Both the position numbers and the translations under genes were made by a program. Of a stretch of DNA of 64,000 nt, positions 1 through 9,583 are shown piece by piece. Source of the DNA: Edaphocola aurantiacus (GTDB lineage Bacteria > Bacteroidota > Bacteroidia > Chitinophagales > Chitinophagaceae). The stretch is from NCBI RefSeq assembly GCF_019797745.1, contig NZ_VOSI01000005.1, positions 62,001 through 126,000 of the forward strand. Direction: 5' to 3'. Numbering within the stretch: position 1 is the stretch's first letter; each line of letters starts with the position of its first letter. The notes under the pieces were generated by a model that saw only the letters and a list, made by a program, of their open reading frames with translations, had not been told where the DNA came from and did no database searches.

Positions 1-921
1 GTTGGCACCCACTGCTACCGCAGTTTTCGGGCCGGTCATTACCACATCATATACCTTTTGTGATAAGAGAGTGGGGATGGGAGTCCAGTTAAGGCCTGCA
101 TCGCCGGTATATAATACAGCACCATTAGCACCGGTAAGCATACCGTTTTGCCCGTCGTAAAAATGTACCCCCTGTATACCGCTGGCGCTTGTGCTTACCG
201 TAGTCCAGGTTAATCCCTGATCTGTAGTGCGCATCACCGCAGTGTTGGCGACCGCTACCGCAGTATTCTGATCCGCTATGGCCACTGAATAAGCCGTGGC
301 TGGTGTGGTTACGGCCGTCCAGGTCAGTCCATTGTCTGTGGTACGGAAGGCTTTATTGTTTGTGGCTACGGCAATACCTACACCTGGTGCAAAGAAGGCC
401 ATATCATACACCGTACTGGTGGCTATTGTTGCAGGTGTTACATCTGTCCAGGTATTACCGCCGTTGGTTGTGCGTTTGATAAAACGACCACCACCGGATA
501 CCCCGATCTGGCTACCGGCAATAAAGCCCGTATCTGCATTGATAAAATGGACACACTGTATACTGGCATTGGTCAGGCCGGTTGCCGAAGGACTGATATA
601 GGCCCAGCTGCTGCCTCCGTCGGTTGTCTTGTACAGTGCGTTTGAAGGGCCGCTGATATATCCCGTCAGAGCAACAGGAAAAGAGATATTACGGAAGTCA
701 ACGCCGGTACCGGCCACATCAACCGGTATCCAGTCATTGCAGCTGGTATTATATTTCAATACAGCACCGCCGTTACCCACTGCCATAAATTCTGTATTAC
801 TGATTCTCTTCATTTTCCAGAGGTGCTCTGCTGCGCCCAGGTTATTATGCCGGTTTGTCTGTGCAAAGGCCGCTGTTGTAGCCATTAACCCTCCCGCAAG
901 GGCTATCATCTTTACATTCAT
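1..921 (-). CDS. Secreted YCF48/BNR-type beta-propeller protein (C-terminus outside window)
   Basis: Reading the minus strand from the ATG at 921 gives 307 codons, open to the window edge. The first 21 residues (MNVKMIALAGGL...AFAQ) are a clear Sec signal peptide. The rest has recurring blades with the pattern TTDGG.SW / TTNGGNTW / TTDNGLTW / TTDQGLTW followed by G.A.G, typical of YCF48-like or BNR/sialidase-type seven-bladed propellers. In Bacteroidota such proteins are often T9SS cargo with a C-terminal sorting domain, but that end is missing here, so this is not shown. A start at 917 is out of frame. A TAATTTTG -7-like box lies at 947-954 on the minus strand, without a well-spaced TTG. Function unknown; cell-surface or extracellular location is inferred. 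Confidence 0.85.
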   Translation of the reverse strand, partial: MNVKMIALAGGLMATTAAFAQTNRHNNLGAAEHLWKMKRISNTEFMAVGNGGAVLKYNTSCNDWIPVDVAGTGVDFRNISFPVALTGYISGPSNALYKTTDGGSSWAYISPSATGLTNASIQCVHFINADTGFIAGSQIGVSGGGRFIKRTTNGGNTWTDVTPATIATSTVYDMAFFAPGVGIAVATNNKAFRTTDNGLTWTAVTTPATAYSVAIADQNTAVAVANTAVMRTTDQGLTWTTVSTSASGIQGVHFYDGQNGMLTGANGAVLYTGDAGLNWTPIPTLLSQKVYDVVMTGPKTAVAVGAN

Positions 922-1141
922 TACTTCATTAATTGATTTGTGGCCGCAAAATTAGATTCGGGAGGGGGGATTTTTGTCAGCGCCAGGTCATAGATAAGTC
1001 AGTTTATTGTCATAAAAGTAGTTGATAATCAATTGTATATGATAAAGTTTTAATAGGTGCAATTACAATAACAATTACATTGCAATAATCAGCTATGTAA
1101 TCACAGGCATAATGATTATTTTTAAACGACATCTATTGTGT

Positions 1142-3112
1142 ATGAATACTATTATCCGCACCTCAGTATACTTTGTCGCATTAGTGTTGGCCGCATTATG
1201 GATCAGTTGTACATCCGATGTTACCAAGCCGGCCATTATCCGGCTCTCTCCCGCTGATCAGGCATATAGAGATAGTATAAATGCTATTTACTTTGATGTC
1301 TCATATTCCAATACTGATAGTGCCAGAAAATTAGCTTCTCTGTTGAGAAAAATGAATGATCGTTATGATCCTGTTATAAGTGCTGTTGAATATTATAATG
1401 GCCTCGGTTTTTTATATGCCCGCATTGCAAGGAATACCGATTCAGCAAGGATATATAAAGATAGTTTATGGTATATCATTAAACATGAAAATGTAAAGGC
1501 CGGGAACCTGATTGCCGAGGCATTCTTTTGTACAGGGACATATTTTCATGGAAGGGAAATGTATGATTCTGCCATTCAAAATAATCTTAAAGCACTCGAA
1601 TACGTAAAAAAGTCTAATGACGACTTTTTAGAACGAAATATTCAATCATCGCTGTCAGAACTTTATGCTATGCGGGAAGACTATTCTAAAGCAGCATTTT
1701 ATTATGAGCCTAAGATACGGAGTGCGCTTATGTTCAAAATGCCTGTACGGGATATCATAGTATTATCCAATGCCTATGCACGCACATTTAATGCTGATAA
1801 TGATTCTGTACGGAATATTGGCCAAACATGTCTTATGGCGGCCAAACATCTTTATGATTCTCTACAGATTGAAAGTACGATTCCTCAGTTATTTAATAAC
1901 CTGGGAGTATACTATTTTGCCATAAATAAACCAGACAGCGCATTCTATTATTTATACCGATGTATAGATTATTCATTAAAACACTCTGGTGAAACTAATA
2001 TGACAGAACTGGCTTATGGAAAGATTGTGAACTATTATTTGAAAAAGAAGGAGTATGCTGCGGCATTAAAAATATTCGAAGAAATGGAGCGCAATACCGA
2101 TACTGCTAGATATTCACTGAACAGTAAGTTTTTGTACTATGACCTGGCGTATAAAATCCAGCTGGGGATGGGCAATCAGGCCGCTATGCTGGGAGCACTA
2201 CAGCACTATACTGAAATTTTAAAACAGGTAAATAGCAATGTTCAGAATGACCGGCTGCTGAAGTATGAAGAACAGATGAAGCAACTGGCTAATGACAACT
2301 TTATCAAGGCCAAGGAATATGAAGCCAAGAATCAGCGCTATTATGTGATTTTTGTGACCATAATAGCTATAATGACTTTTGCCGGAAGTATTTATATATT
2401 CTTTTACTGGAAGAAAAAACGATTATTGGAGAAGATGTACTGGAAGCAGTTAGATAAGCGCAGAGAATTTGAGCACCGGAATCAACTGCTGGAGGAGCGT
2501 ACGCGTATATCAAGAGAGATGCATGATGACTTGGGCACTACACTTACTTCGACCCTTATGGCTGTAGAGATGATAGAAATGTTTCCGGGGCAAAAGGAAC
2601 ACCTTAATATGGTGAGAAATACAGCCAATAATTTGCACCAGCAGGTCAATGAAATTATCTGGAACCTGAATACCTCGAATGATAATATCTGTAGCCTGAA
2701 TAATTATATGATCAGTTTTGCCCGTAAATTCCTGGCGCAGGCCAATATCAGTTTAAAAAGTGAAGAACGGCTGGATGATGAGCATAAAACCATACCTTCT
2801 TTCCAGCGGCGCATGATATACCTGTCCTTCAAAGAACTGATTAATAATATTGTGAAGCATGCACATGCTACAGAGGTGAAAGTCTATATAGAAACCAAAG
2901 GAAATAATTACCACCTGAACATTGAAGATAATGGAGTAGGGATGGATACCCTGCCTGAAGATCCCGAAGACATACCTTACGGTAGTTCAGGTTATGGACT
3001 AGGCAATATCAGTCGCAATATATCCCGTCTGTTCGGGACCGTACGCTGGCGGCGGGCTAATGCTTCCGGTGGTACCCGCGTAGATATTGATATGAATATA
3101 CTGGTTGCTTAA
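1142..3112 (+). CDS. TPR-containing sensor histidine kinase, HisKA_3/NarL-type, orphan
   Basis: The protein has 656 residues from the ATG at 1142; an upstream in-frame ATG at 1112 adds ten residues before the hydrophobic leader and is less likely. The order is signal/lipoprotein-like leader (ending near ALWISC), a periplasmic TPR array rich in Y/A helical pairs, one membrane helix at about residues 399-422, a short coiled coil, then the kinase core. The phospho-acceptor is the His in REMHDDLG (about residue 461), followed by the N-box ELINNIVKHAHA, G1 box DNGVGM and G2-like GYGLGNI. This layout is common in Bacteroidota, where the kinase usually pairs with a LuxR-type response regulator. None is adjacent, so its partner is unknown. 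The gene ends at a strong hairpin shared with the phytase gene. Confidence 0.9.
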   Translation: MNTIIRTSVYFVALVLAALWISCTSDVTKPAIIRLSPADQAYRDSINAIYFDVSYSNTDSARKLASLLRKMNDRYDPVISAVEYYNGLGFLYARIARNTDSARIYKDSLWYIIKHENVKAGNLIAEAFFCTGTYFHGREMYDSAIQNNLKALEYVKKSNDDFLERNIQSSLSELYAMREDYSKAAFYYEPKIRSALMFKMPVRDIIVLSNAYARTFNADNDSVRNIGQTCLMAAKHLYDSLQIESTIPQLFNNLGVYYFAINKPDSAFYYLYRCIDYSLKHSGETNMTELAYGKIVNYYLKKKEYAAALKIFEEMERNTDTARYSLNSKFLYYDLAYKIQLGMGNQAAMLGALQHYTEILKQVNSNVQNDRLLKYEEQMKQLANDNFIKAKEYEAKNQRYYVIFVTIIAIMTFAGSIYIFFYWKKKRLLEKMYWKQLDKRREFEHRNQLLEERTRISREMHDDLGTTLTSTLMAVEMIEMFPGQKEHLNMVRNTANNLHQQVNEIIWNLNTSNDNICSLNNYMISFARKFLAQANISLKSEERLDDEHKTIPSFQRRMIYLSFKELINNIVKHAHATEVKVYIETKGNNYHLNIEDNGVGMDTLPEDPEDIPYGSSGYGLGNISRNISRLFGTVRWRRANASGGTRVDIDMNILVA

Positions 3113-3115
3113 ATT

Positions 3116-3167
3116 TGTTGTATCCATCAAATCCGGACCCTCAGGCCCGGATTTGATGGATACAACA
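3116..3167. terminator. Bidirectional terminator hairpin, 21-bp stem
   Basis: Two perfectly complementary 21-nt arms (3116-3136 and 3147-3167) flank a 10-nt loop between the convergent kinase and phytase genes. No long T run follows on either strand. Confidence 0.75.
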
Positions 3168-3176
3168 TGTATCAAC

Positions 3177-4259
3177 TTATTTTTTAATTACCGCAGCATC
3201 GATACGCTGTTGCAGCAGGCGCCAGTCATATATGTGAAAGACGCGGCCATTACTCATTGCAACGAATATTCCTTTAGGAAAAGTACTGCCCAGGTTTACA
3301 TTTGTAACCTCAGATCCATCACTTTCAATAGTACTTACCGGGATCTCAGCGAGTAGGTTATGTTCATGTACATTTGTGGTGCTTCCTTCTCTGGGGTATA
3401 CCATAAAGGTGTTTTTCTGCTGGTTGCTCACCAGGATATATCCTGTACGGGCACCGGTTTTGTAGATAGATATACCTTCGTGATCACTTACAAAGCCGTT
3501 GGTGGCAAAGAGTGCCAGTTCTGCATTACCTTTTGCCGGATCGGCATAGTATTTATGTACACCATGCGTTTCATCGGAATAGTATACATAACCGTTCTCA
3601 TTATCTACCGCAATAGATTCGATCTCTTTCTTACCGCTGTATTGACCGAACTTACGCACCAGCGTAGCCTTCACCTGACCTTTACCATCGTCCTCCAGTT
3701 TGTATTGCCAGAGATAACCATCTGCTGGTCCTGATTTACGGCCTACAATAGCATAGATGCTTTTGTCCGTTGCGGTGTACAAGGCAATACCCATAGGAGC
3801 TTTTTCCGCTTCCCCTTCAAAAACCGGGATGCCTCCGTTATCGACCGGCTTCATATCCGGAAGGGTGTAGATACGCAGTGCATTGCGCTCTCGCTCAGTG
3901 GTTACGGCAATGTCTGCGGGTTTTCCGTTCAGCATAATGCCATAGGCTATATCTACATTATTAGGGCGTTGCAGGCCACTGACGGTTTTCACCAGCTTGC
4001 CCTGCAGGTTGTATACAAACAATCCGCCGTCAGAGTCCTTGTCTGTACCTACAATCAGGCTTTGACCGGCATCAGCAGGATTGATCCAGATAGCAGGATC
4101 ATCGGTATCGTAACGTACCGTATCGGTAATGTATGCAGGTTTCAGGGCAGTAGTATCTGTAGTGGTGGTTTGTGGCGCATTAGGCTTCTCTGTATTGCCA
4201 TTGCCGCAGGCGCTCAGTAACAGGCTAGTCGCCAGGGTAGCATATATGTATTTGGTCAT
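3177..4259 (-). CDS. Beta-propeller phytase (3-phytase), lipoprotein
   Basis: The protein has 360 residues, starting with a lipoprotein leader (lipobox LSAC, Cys18) and a short low-complexity linker, so it is probably anchored to the outer membrane. The body matches the beta-propeller phytase family: DDPAIWINP near the start, then GTDKDSDGGLFVYNLQGK, NNVDIAYG, an ESIAVD...YYSDE blade and DHEGISIY, the acidic residues expected to bind calcium and phosphate. The family removes phosphates from myo-inositol hexakisphosphate. It lies 76 bp downstream of, and on the same strand as, a large TonB-dependent receptor, which suggests that phosphate or an inositol phosphate is released at the surface and imported. 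Length is normal for the family. No PHO-box-like operator was recognised. Confidence 0.93.
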   Translation of the reverse strand: MTKYIYATLATSLLLSACGNGNTEKPNAPQTTTTDTTALKPAYITDTVRYDTDDPAIWINPADAGQSLIVGTDKDSDGGLFVYNLQGKLVKTVSGLQRPNNVDIAYGIMLNGKPADIAVTTERERNALRIYTLPDMKPVDNGGIPVFEGEAEKAPMGIALYTATDKSIYAIVGRKSGPADGYLWQYKLEDDGKGQVKATLVRKFGQYSGKKEIESIAVDNENGYVYYSDETHGVHKYYADPAKGNAELALFATNGFVSDHEGISIYKTGARTGYILVSNQQKNTFMVYPREGSTTNVHEHNLLAEIPVSTIESDGSEVTNVNLGSTFPKGIFVAMSNGRVFHIYDWRLLQQRIDAAVIKK

Positions 4260-4335
4260 AATTTATTCTTTGTTAGGTATGTATTGCCGCAATACCCATT
4301 TGCGGCAATACTATATTTACGGAACTTGATAATTG

Positions 4336-7155
4336 TTATTTGGAAAGGTCAAACTTGATACCGGCATTAAAACGCTGGCGGTAATACTCCATCTGCATGG
4401 TCTGTGCAGCGGTACCCTGGTAGTAACGCAGTGGCTGATTGGTGATATTGTTTACTTCAGCAAACAGTCTTAAACGTTTGGTAAAGGCATAGGAAGCATT
4501 GGCATCGAGGAATATCTGTTTGTCGTAATAGCGATCCTCAAAATCATTTCCACCCAGCTCATCCAGGTAAGCCGCAGCATAGTTCAGAGACAGTCGGGCG
4601 GTGAATCTTTTGTTCTCCCATGATAATGAGGCATTGAACATATGTGGTGCCGTACCAGGTAAGGTAATGCCTGTGCGCTGCTCGCCGTCTTCGTTAAAGA
4701 TACCCTTAGCCGCCGATTTAGTGAAGGTATAGTTGGTATAGATACCGAAACCTTTCAGGAATTTGCCCGGCAGGAAATCCAGCTGGCGTTGCAGGGCCAC
4801 TTCAAAACCGTACACACTTACACGCTCTCCGTTGCGCGACTGGCGCAGGGTCCAGTTGCTGCCTGCCGGTACCGGGTTAGGCAGGTCAGGGAATGCAGTT
4901 GCAAATTTCTCGCGGTTAAAGTTTTCATCACGATAATTGTAGATGAAATTGTTGATGTTCTTATAGAATACACCACCAGACACCAGACCGATCGATTTGA
5001 AATAATACTCACTCATAAAGTCGAAGTTCCAGGCATAAGCGGCTTTCAGGTCCGGATTACCGGCGCTTACTTCTTCATCATCCTGTATGGTATTCACAAA
5101 AGGAGACAGCGCATAATAGTTTGGACGGGCAATGGAGGTTGTCGCTGCAGCACGCAGGATGAAATCCCTGTTCACATTATAGCGTAAGGTTACACCTGGT
5201 AATACATTCAAGTAACTGTTCTTCACAGTGCGTTGTCCTGCCAGTTCTTCCTCATCCTGGATCAGGTTACCGGTATAGTTGATGGCCGTATTCTCCAGGC
5301 GTACACCTGCTATCATAGAGAATTTATCGGTAAAGTTCTGGTCCCAGCGCAGGTAAGCAGCAGTAATCGTTTCTTTCGCTTTATAATTCACCGCCAGGTA
5401 TTCGTCCGGTACTTCTTCCCCTTCAAATAGAGAGGTATTATTGAAATCCAGCCCGCCCAGGTAGCTACGGCTCACAAAATCGCCGGGCACATATTTACTG
5501 CTTGGGTTCCAGTTGCGGCCGTCAAACTGAGATAAGGCCACCTGGCCCAGGTTGTCCATATTGCCGGTCAGCGGGCTGTATTCCTTAAAGGCATTCAGGC
5601 GCTCTTTTGTTTTCAGGCGCAGGCGACCTCCGAAGCGGATACGGCCTTTCTGCCCGTCGATCACACTGAAGGGTACACGGAAGTTTACTTTTACGCCCAG
5701 CTCATCTTCAGACGTTTTATCTGTATTCTCCGTCAACTCGTCCAGGGCATAGGTACTCAGTGCCGGAGCCGTAATGGGTTGCAGCAGTGGCTGTGTCGTT
5801 GTACCGAAATTATCGAAGTTTACCTCCTCGCTCTCGTAACGGATATAACGCTCATTAGGACGATATTCACTGGCGGTTGAATAACTTAAACCCCAGTCCA
5901 TATCTAACTGTGCACCGATTAAATGTTCTCCGCGCAGGCTGTAGTTCTGCACTTTTTGTTCCTCCAGGCGTGCGCCTTTATTACGGTTGTTATCAATACC
6001 GCCTTTGGTCTGGCGCCGGATCACACCGGTATAGCCGGTAATGTTGTTATCCCCGGCATATTCCGGTTCAATATCCGTAGCCGTATAGCGGAAGCGGTTT
6101 TCCCAGTCATCACGCCAGTTATACATCGCATTGAAGTATATACGGTTCTTCTCATCGAATTCATAGTCCAGAGCCGCTGCAACACTACGGCGTATACGCT
6201 GTACATCATATTTACGGATGTCCATTTCTTCGACAAATACATTATTGTACTCATCTTTTTTCCAAACGGCCTCCACATTATCGGAACCATAATTGTTATT
6301 GTTATAGCTTACACTCAGGACCGCACCCAGTTTATTATTAATGAAGCGATTACCATATACCAGGCTTCCTGTATATAAGGGCTTCTGGCGTATGGGATTA
6401 TATCCGCCGGAAAGGGTAGCAGAGATACGCTGACCGTTAGGAGAGGCACGGGTCACCAGGTTTACCGATCCGCCGATGGCATCGGCATCCATATCCGGTG
6501 TAAGGGTTTTGTTTACCTCTATCGTCTGGATCATGTCAGAAGGGATCAGGTCCATCTGTACACGGCGGTTATCGCCCTCTGCAGAAGGGATACGATCTCC
6601 GTTCAGTGTCACAGAGTTCAGTTCCGGTGCCAGGCCGCGGATAATGATATCGCGTGCCTCGCCCTGATCGTTCTGCATGGTAATGCCCGGTATACGTTTA
6701 ACCGCATCTCCGATATTGGCATCAGGGAAGCGGCCTACCTGGTCGGCCGAGACGATGTTGGTAATATTGCCATTGTTCTTCTGTGTATTCAGGGCCTTGG
6801 CTTGTCCGCGCAGGCGATCGCCCATGATCACCACTTCGCTGCCCGCGATCGGGGCTTCCTTCAGCACAAGGTTGATGTTTGTGGTTTTACCGTTGCTGAT
6901 CACAACAGGTGTATCTGCCGGTATGTACCCGATATAGTCCACATGAATAGAGTAGGAGCCTTCCGGTACGTTCAGGAACTCGTATCTGCCATACTGATCC
7001 GAAACCGTAAAAATATTGCCCGGACTTAAGCGCAGGGTAGCGCCGGGTAATGAAAGATTTTGTCCGTCAACAATATTACCGGTCAGTAAGCCTTTCTGGG
7101 CAAACGCGGTGATGGAGAGGGCAGTGATACCACCAGACAGTAGCAGTTTTTTCAT
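4336..7155 (-). CDS. TonB-dependent outer-membrane receptor, TonB-Xanth-Caul-like, with CarboxypepD_reg-like N-terminus
   Basis: The chosen start at 7155 gives MKKLLLSGGITALSITAFAQ, a signal peptide; the reading frame continues upstream to 7263 without a better leader. An AAGGAA stretch lies just before this ATG. Of 939 residues, about 20-105 form a carboxypeptidase-regulatory-like beta-sandwich (GNIVDGQNLSLPGATLRL...DQYGRYEFLNVPEGSYSIHV). About 120-240 is the plug (PDANIGDAVKRIPGI, RDIIIRGLAPELNSVTLNGDRIP), and the rest is a 22-strand barrel ending in an aromatic-rich C-terminus. The plug wording resembles the TIGR01782 receptor group, often linked to carbohydrate or phosphate-ester uptake. 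It is followed by the phytase gene. Substrate is inferred from that neighbour only. Confidence 0.93.
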   Translation of the reverse strand: MKKLLLSGGITALSITAFAQKGLLTGNIVDGQNLSLPGATLRLSPGNIFTVSDQYGRYEFLNVPEGSYSIHVDYIGYIPADTPVVISNGKTTNINLVLKEAPIAGSEVVIMGDRLRGQAKALNTQKNNGNITNIVSADQVGRFPDANIGDAVKRIPGITMQNDQGEARDIIIRGLAPELNSVTLNGDRIPSAEGDNRRVQMDLIPSDMIQTIEVNKTLTPDMDADAIGGSVNLVTRASPNGQRISATLSGGYNPIRQKPLYTGSLVYGNRFINNKLGAVLSVSYNNNNYGSDNVEAVWKKDEYNNVFVEEMDIRKYDVQRIRRSVAAALDYEFDEKNRIYFNAMYNWRDDWENRFRYTATDIEPEYAGDNNITGYTGVIRRQTKGGIDNNRNKGARLEEQKVQNYSLRGEHLIGAQLDMDWGLSYSTASEYRPNERYIRYESEEVNFDNFGTTTQPLLQPITAPALSTYALDELTENTDKTSEDELGVKVNFRVPFSVIDGQKGRIRFGGRLRLKTKERLNAFKEYSPLTGNMDNLGQVALSQFDGRNWNPSSKYVPGDFVSRSYLGGLDFNNTSLFEGEEVPDEYLAVNYKAKETITAAYLRWDQNFTDKFSMIAGVRLENTAINYTGNLIQDEEELAGQRTVKNSYLNVLPGVTLRYNVNRDFILRAAATTSIARPNYYALSPFVNTIQDDEEVSAGNPDLKAAYAWNFDFMSEYYFKSIGLVSGGVFYKNINNFIYNYRDENFNREKFATAFPDLPNPVPAGSNWTLRQSRNGERVSVYGFEVALQRQLDFLPGKFLKGFGIYTNYTFTKSAAKGIFNEDGEQRTGITLPGTAPHMFNASLSWENKRFTARLSLNYAAAYLDELGGNDFEDRYYDKQIFLDANASYAFTKRLRLFAEVNNITNQPLRYYQGTAAQTMQMEYYRQRFNAGIKFDLSK

Positions 7156-7578
7156 AAAATTTCCTTTTGGGTAAATGATGATTTTGCTTGTGTGCTTTTT
7201 GAATAATTGATGCTGCAAATGTGTGGCAGCATTTGAAATCATGCAAAAAACAAGGGTCAGCAAAAAGGAAACATCGTTACTATAGGCGTATACAGAAAGG
7301 AAACAAGCGTAACATCGTGTTTGTAATTAATTGATTATCAATTGCATTTTCCGTTACGAAAATGTCCGTTAAGGAATTATTACCGAAACAGGACGTGGCT
7401 CCGATACACACTTTCGTCATGTAGACAGTAGTGGAGCTATCTCCTTTTGCCTCACCTGCACATCGTAGATAGCTCCGCTTCGCTGGCGCCGGTCGATATA
7501 AAGAGGCAAAATCTGCTTCAATTCGTCAAAACCTTCTCTTATATGCAAAAAACCTGCGACCGGCGAGCTTTTAGCTAA

Positions 7579-7619
7579 GTGTTCCGAGCTGCGGTGCGTG
7601 GCGCCGCAGCTCGGAACAC
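7579..7619. repeat. Hairpin with 16-bp perfect stem, 9-nt loop
   Basis: Arms 7579-7594 and 7604-7619 are perfectly complementary. There is no T tract, so it is not a standard intrinsic terminator. The core CCGAGCT/AGCTCGG recurs in inverted form at about 7667-7700. Confidence 0.7.
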
Positions 7620-7780
7620 ACCACTGTGCAGCTTTTATCCACATGTGCCCGGCAATACACCAGTGTGTTCGGAGCTCAGTGCTGAACGCTCCGAGCTTTT
7701 TGTCTGAACCGCCGAGCCCGGCATTGAGCGGATGGAGCTTTCTTCCGGATTCACCGGGCTTTGTCCTGAAACCGATCAGG

Positions 7781-7806
7781 TCATAGGTAGGTATACCTAC
7801 CTATGA
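7781..7806. repeat. Perfect 26-bp palindrome (operator-like)
   Basis: The sequence is self-complementary over 26 bp around the centre at 7793/7794, with GGTAGGTATACCTACC at its core. It lies 52 bp past the stop of the TPR-HTH regulator, with no loop and no T tract, so it looks more like a binding site for a dimeric protein than a terminator. Confidence 0.6.
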
Positions 7807-7858
7807 GGTACCCCTGTTGCAATCTGCTGAAATGCTTATCTTATATAATATGTTGCTA

Positions 7859-9583
7859 TTAAATAGATTGCAGGAATGAGCTCAGGCTGCCGCCCTGTTC
7901 TATATTCAGTTTTTTGCGCAGGCGATAGCGCGATACCCTGAGGCTGTCGAGCGAGATACCCAGCATGGTTGCAATCTCCTGCGAGTTCAGGTTCATCTTC
8001 AGTAAAGAGATCAGTCTCAGGTCTGTAGGCGACAAATTAGGATTGGCCTGCTTCAGGTTTTCGAAGAAGGTATTGTGTACCTGCTCGAACGAACTGCGAA
8101 AGTCTTCCCAGTGCTCGTCATTATTAAAACTCTGGCTGATGCGTTGGATCACCTCCCGCATCTGCTTTTTATGATCTCTTTTGTCATCCCGCACCATCAG
8201 CTCCAGGTTTCCTTTCAGGTCTTCCAGCAGCTGGTTCTTCTGGATCACATGCAGGGCATGCGTACTCAGGGCCCGGGTACCGGTCTCCAGTTGTTGTTTC
8301 AGCTGCAATTCTTCCAGTGCTGCATTACGCAGACTGATTGCCAGTTTTTCCTGTTCCAGCTGTTCGTTCTGTAACCGTGTTTTAAGGGCCTCTTCTTCCA
8401 AGGCTCTCGATTTCAACTCTGCTTCCAGCATGCGGCTTTTAGCCTCCAGCACCAGCCGTTCGTGCTCTGCCTGCGCCATTGCACTCTGCCGGCGCAGCTT
8501 TTGACGACTCATGATAAAAAATACAGATAGCATAACCAGTACCAGCATGATGCAGGCGGTAACGGCTATAATACGGTTCACACTCCGCTTTTGCTCCAGG
8601 CGGCTGATGGTTGTATTTTTCTTCTCCACCTCATACATCGTCTGGAAGAAAGACATCTGCCGGCTGTTCTCTATACTGTATACCTGTAGCAATACACTCC
8701 TTGCGATCTCGGCGTAGTGAAAGGCGCTGTCATTCTGCCCCATAAGGTTATAGGCACGGGCCAGATCCCGGTAAGCCGAACTGATCTCGTAGGGCTCATC
8801 CAGGCTGAGGGCTATTTCCAGTGCTTTGCGGGTATGCAGCAGTGCAGGACCGTACTGCGCTGTTTTGCGATACACATCGCCCAGGTTATTATATGTTTTG
8901 ATGGTCTGCAGGCTGGGGGCCAGGTTCTTGTAAAGATTGATGGCCTGGTTGAAATATAATAAAGCGCTGTCATATCGACCCAGGTCTTCGTGTATACTGC
9001 CGAGGTTTTCATAAATATCTGCTTCTCCGGCTATATCCGACACCTTGAGGTATTGCAGCAGGGCCATGTGCTGGTAGTGAAAGGCACTATCATATTGCTG
9101 CTGTTTTTCGTAGAAGTGACCCAGTGCTCCGTAGGTCTCTGCGATACCTCTCTCATCTTTCAGACGGGTATACAGCTGCAGGGCAGCCTGGTGGCTGGAT
9201 TTGACTTTGTCAATATTTTTATTGTAATAATACAAGGTGCCCAGCTCGTTATATAAAGCGGCCAGCAGAGATTGGTCCCCATTGGCTTCCAGTAGTTTAC
9301 GGGCATTCAGGTAGTATTCCATTGCCTGGGCATAATGCCCGAGATGAAAGCAGAGCGTACCCATCTCTTTGAGCAGTGATGCCTGCAGTCCTTCATCCTT
9401 TTTATCCAGTGCCAGCTGGTACTGCTGGCGCAGGTTCAGGAATTCTGATTCCGGCTTGGATAAGGATATACTGCGTTCGGCTTCCAGCTCGAAGCGGGTG
9501 TTCTCTGTATAGGCAAATGATTGTGGCGCAGGGAGTAATAAAAGGATACATAAACTGATCCCTGCCAATAAAAAGGGCTTCAT
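7859..9583 (-). CDS. TPR-repeat membrane regulator with C-terminal LuxR-like HTH
   Basis: The protein has 574 residues. A signal peptide (MKPFLLAGISLCILLLLPAPQSFA) is followed by about seven tetratricopeptide repeats (A.YYN.ALQLY, LG.LYYYN, YDSALLYFNQAINLYKNL), one membrane helix near residues 330-352 and a long coiled coil to about 445. The C-terminal HTH reads LSPTDLRLISLLKMNLNSQEIA followed by LGISLDSLRVSRYRLRKKL. This is the standard Bacteroidota TPR/HTH architecture, with a periplasmic sensor linked to a cytoplasmic DNA-binding tail. It is on the same strand as, and upstream of, the receptor-phytase genes, so it could regulate them, but that is only suggested by position. Its start codon sits inside a perfect inverted repeat, listed separately. 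Confidence 0.9.
   Translation of the reverse strand: MKPFLLAGISLCILLLLPAPQSFAYTENTRFELEAERSISLSKPESEFLNLRQQYQLALDKKDEGLQASLLKEMGTLCFHLGHYAQAMEYYLNARKLLEANGDQSLLAALYNELGTLYYYNKNIDKVKSSHQAALQLYTRLKDERGIAETYGALGHFYEKQQQYDSAFHYQHMALLQYLKVSDIAGEADIYENLGSIHEDLGRYDSALLYFNQAINLYKNLAPSLQTIKTYNNLGDVYRKTAQYGPALLHTRKALEIALSLDEPYEISSAYRDLARAYNLMGQNDSAFHYAEIARSVLLQVYSIENSRQMSFFQTMYEVEKKNTTISRLEQKRSVNRIIAVTACIMLVLVMLSVFFIMSRQKLRRQSAMAQAEHERLVLEAKSRMLEAELKSRALEEEALKTRLQNEQLEQEKLAISLRNAALEELQLKQQLETGTRALSTHALHVIQKNQLLEDLKGNLELMVRDDKRDHKKQMREVIQRISQSFNNDEHWEDFRSSFEQVHNTFFENLKQANPNLSPTDLRLISLLKMNLNSQEIATMLGISLDSLRVSRYRLRKKLNIEQGGSLSSFLQSI

Larger units (their letters stand above)
7156..7858. other. 703-bp gene-free spacer rich in inverted repeats
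   Basis: This is the spacer upstream of the receptor gene and downstream of the TPR-HTH regulator. It holds a 16-bp-stem hairpin (7579-7619), a weaker hairpin around 7667-7700 that reuses the same CCGAGCT/AGCTCGG words, and a perfect 26-bp palindrome (7781-7806). A TGCTGC/GCAGCA hairpin lies in the receptor leader near 7212-7232. Open frames here (for example 7417-7644 minus) lack coding character. Confidence 0.6.

Noticed and set aside
4789-6378. Several plus-strand frames within the TonB receptor gene
   Set aside because: They are shadows; the minus strand gives a complete receptor.
7417-7644. Minus-strand 75-codon frame upstream of the receptor
   Set aside because: It overlaps a perfect hairpin and shows no protein-like features.
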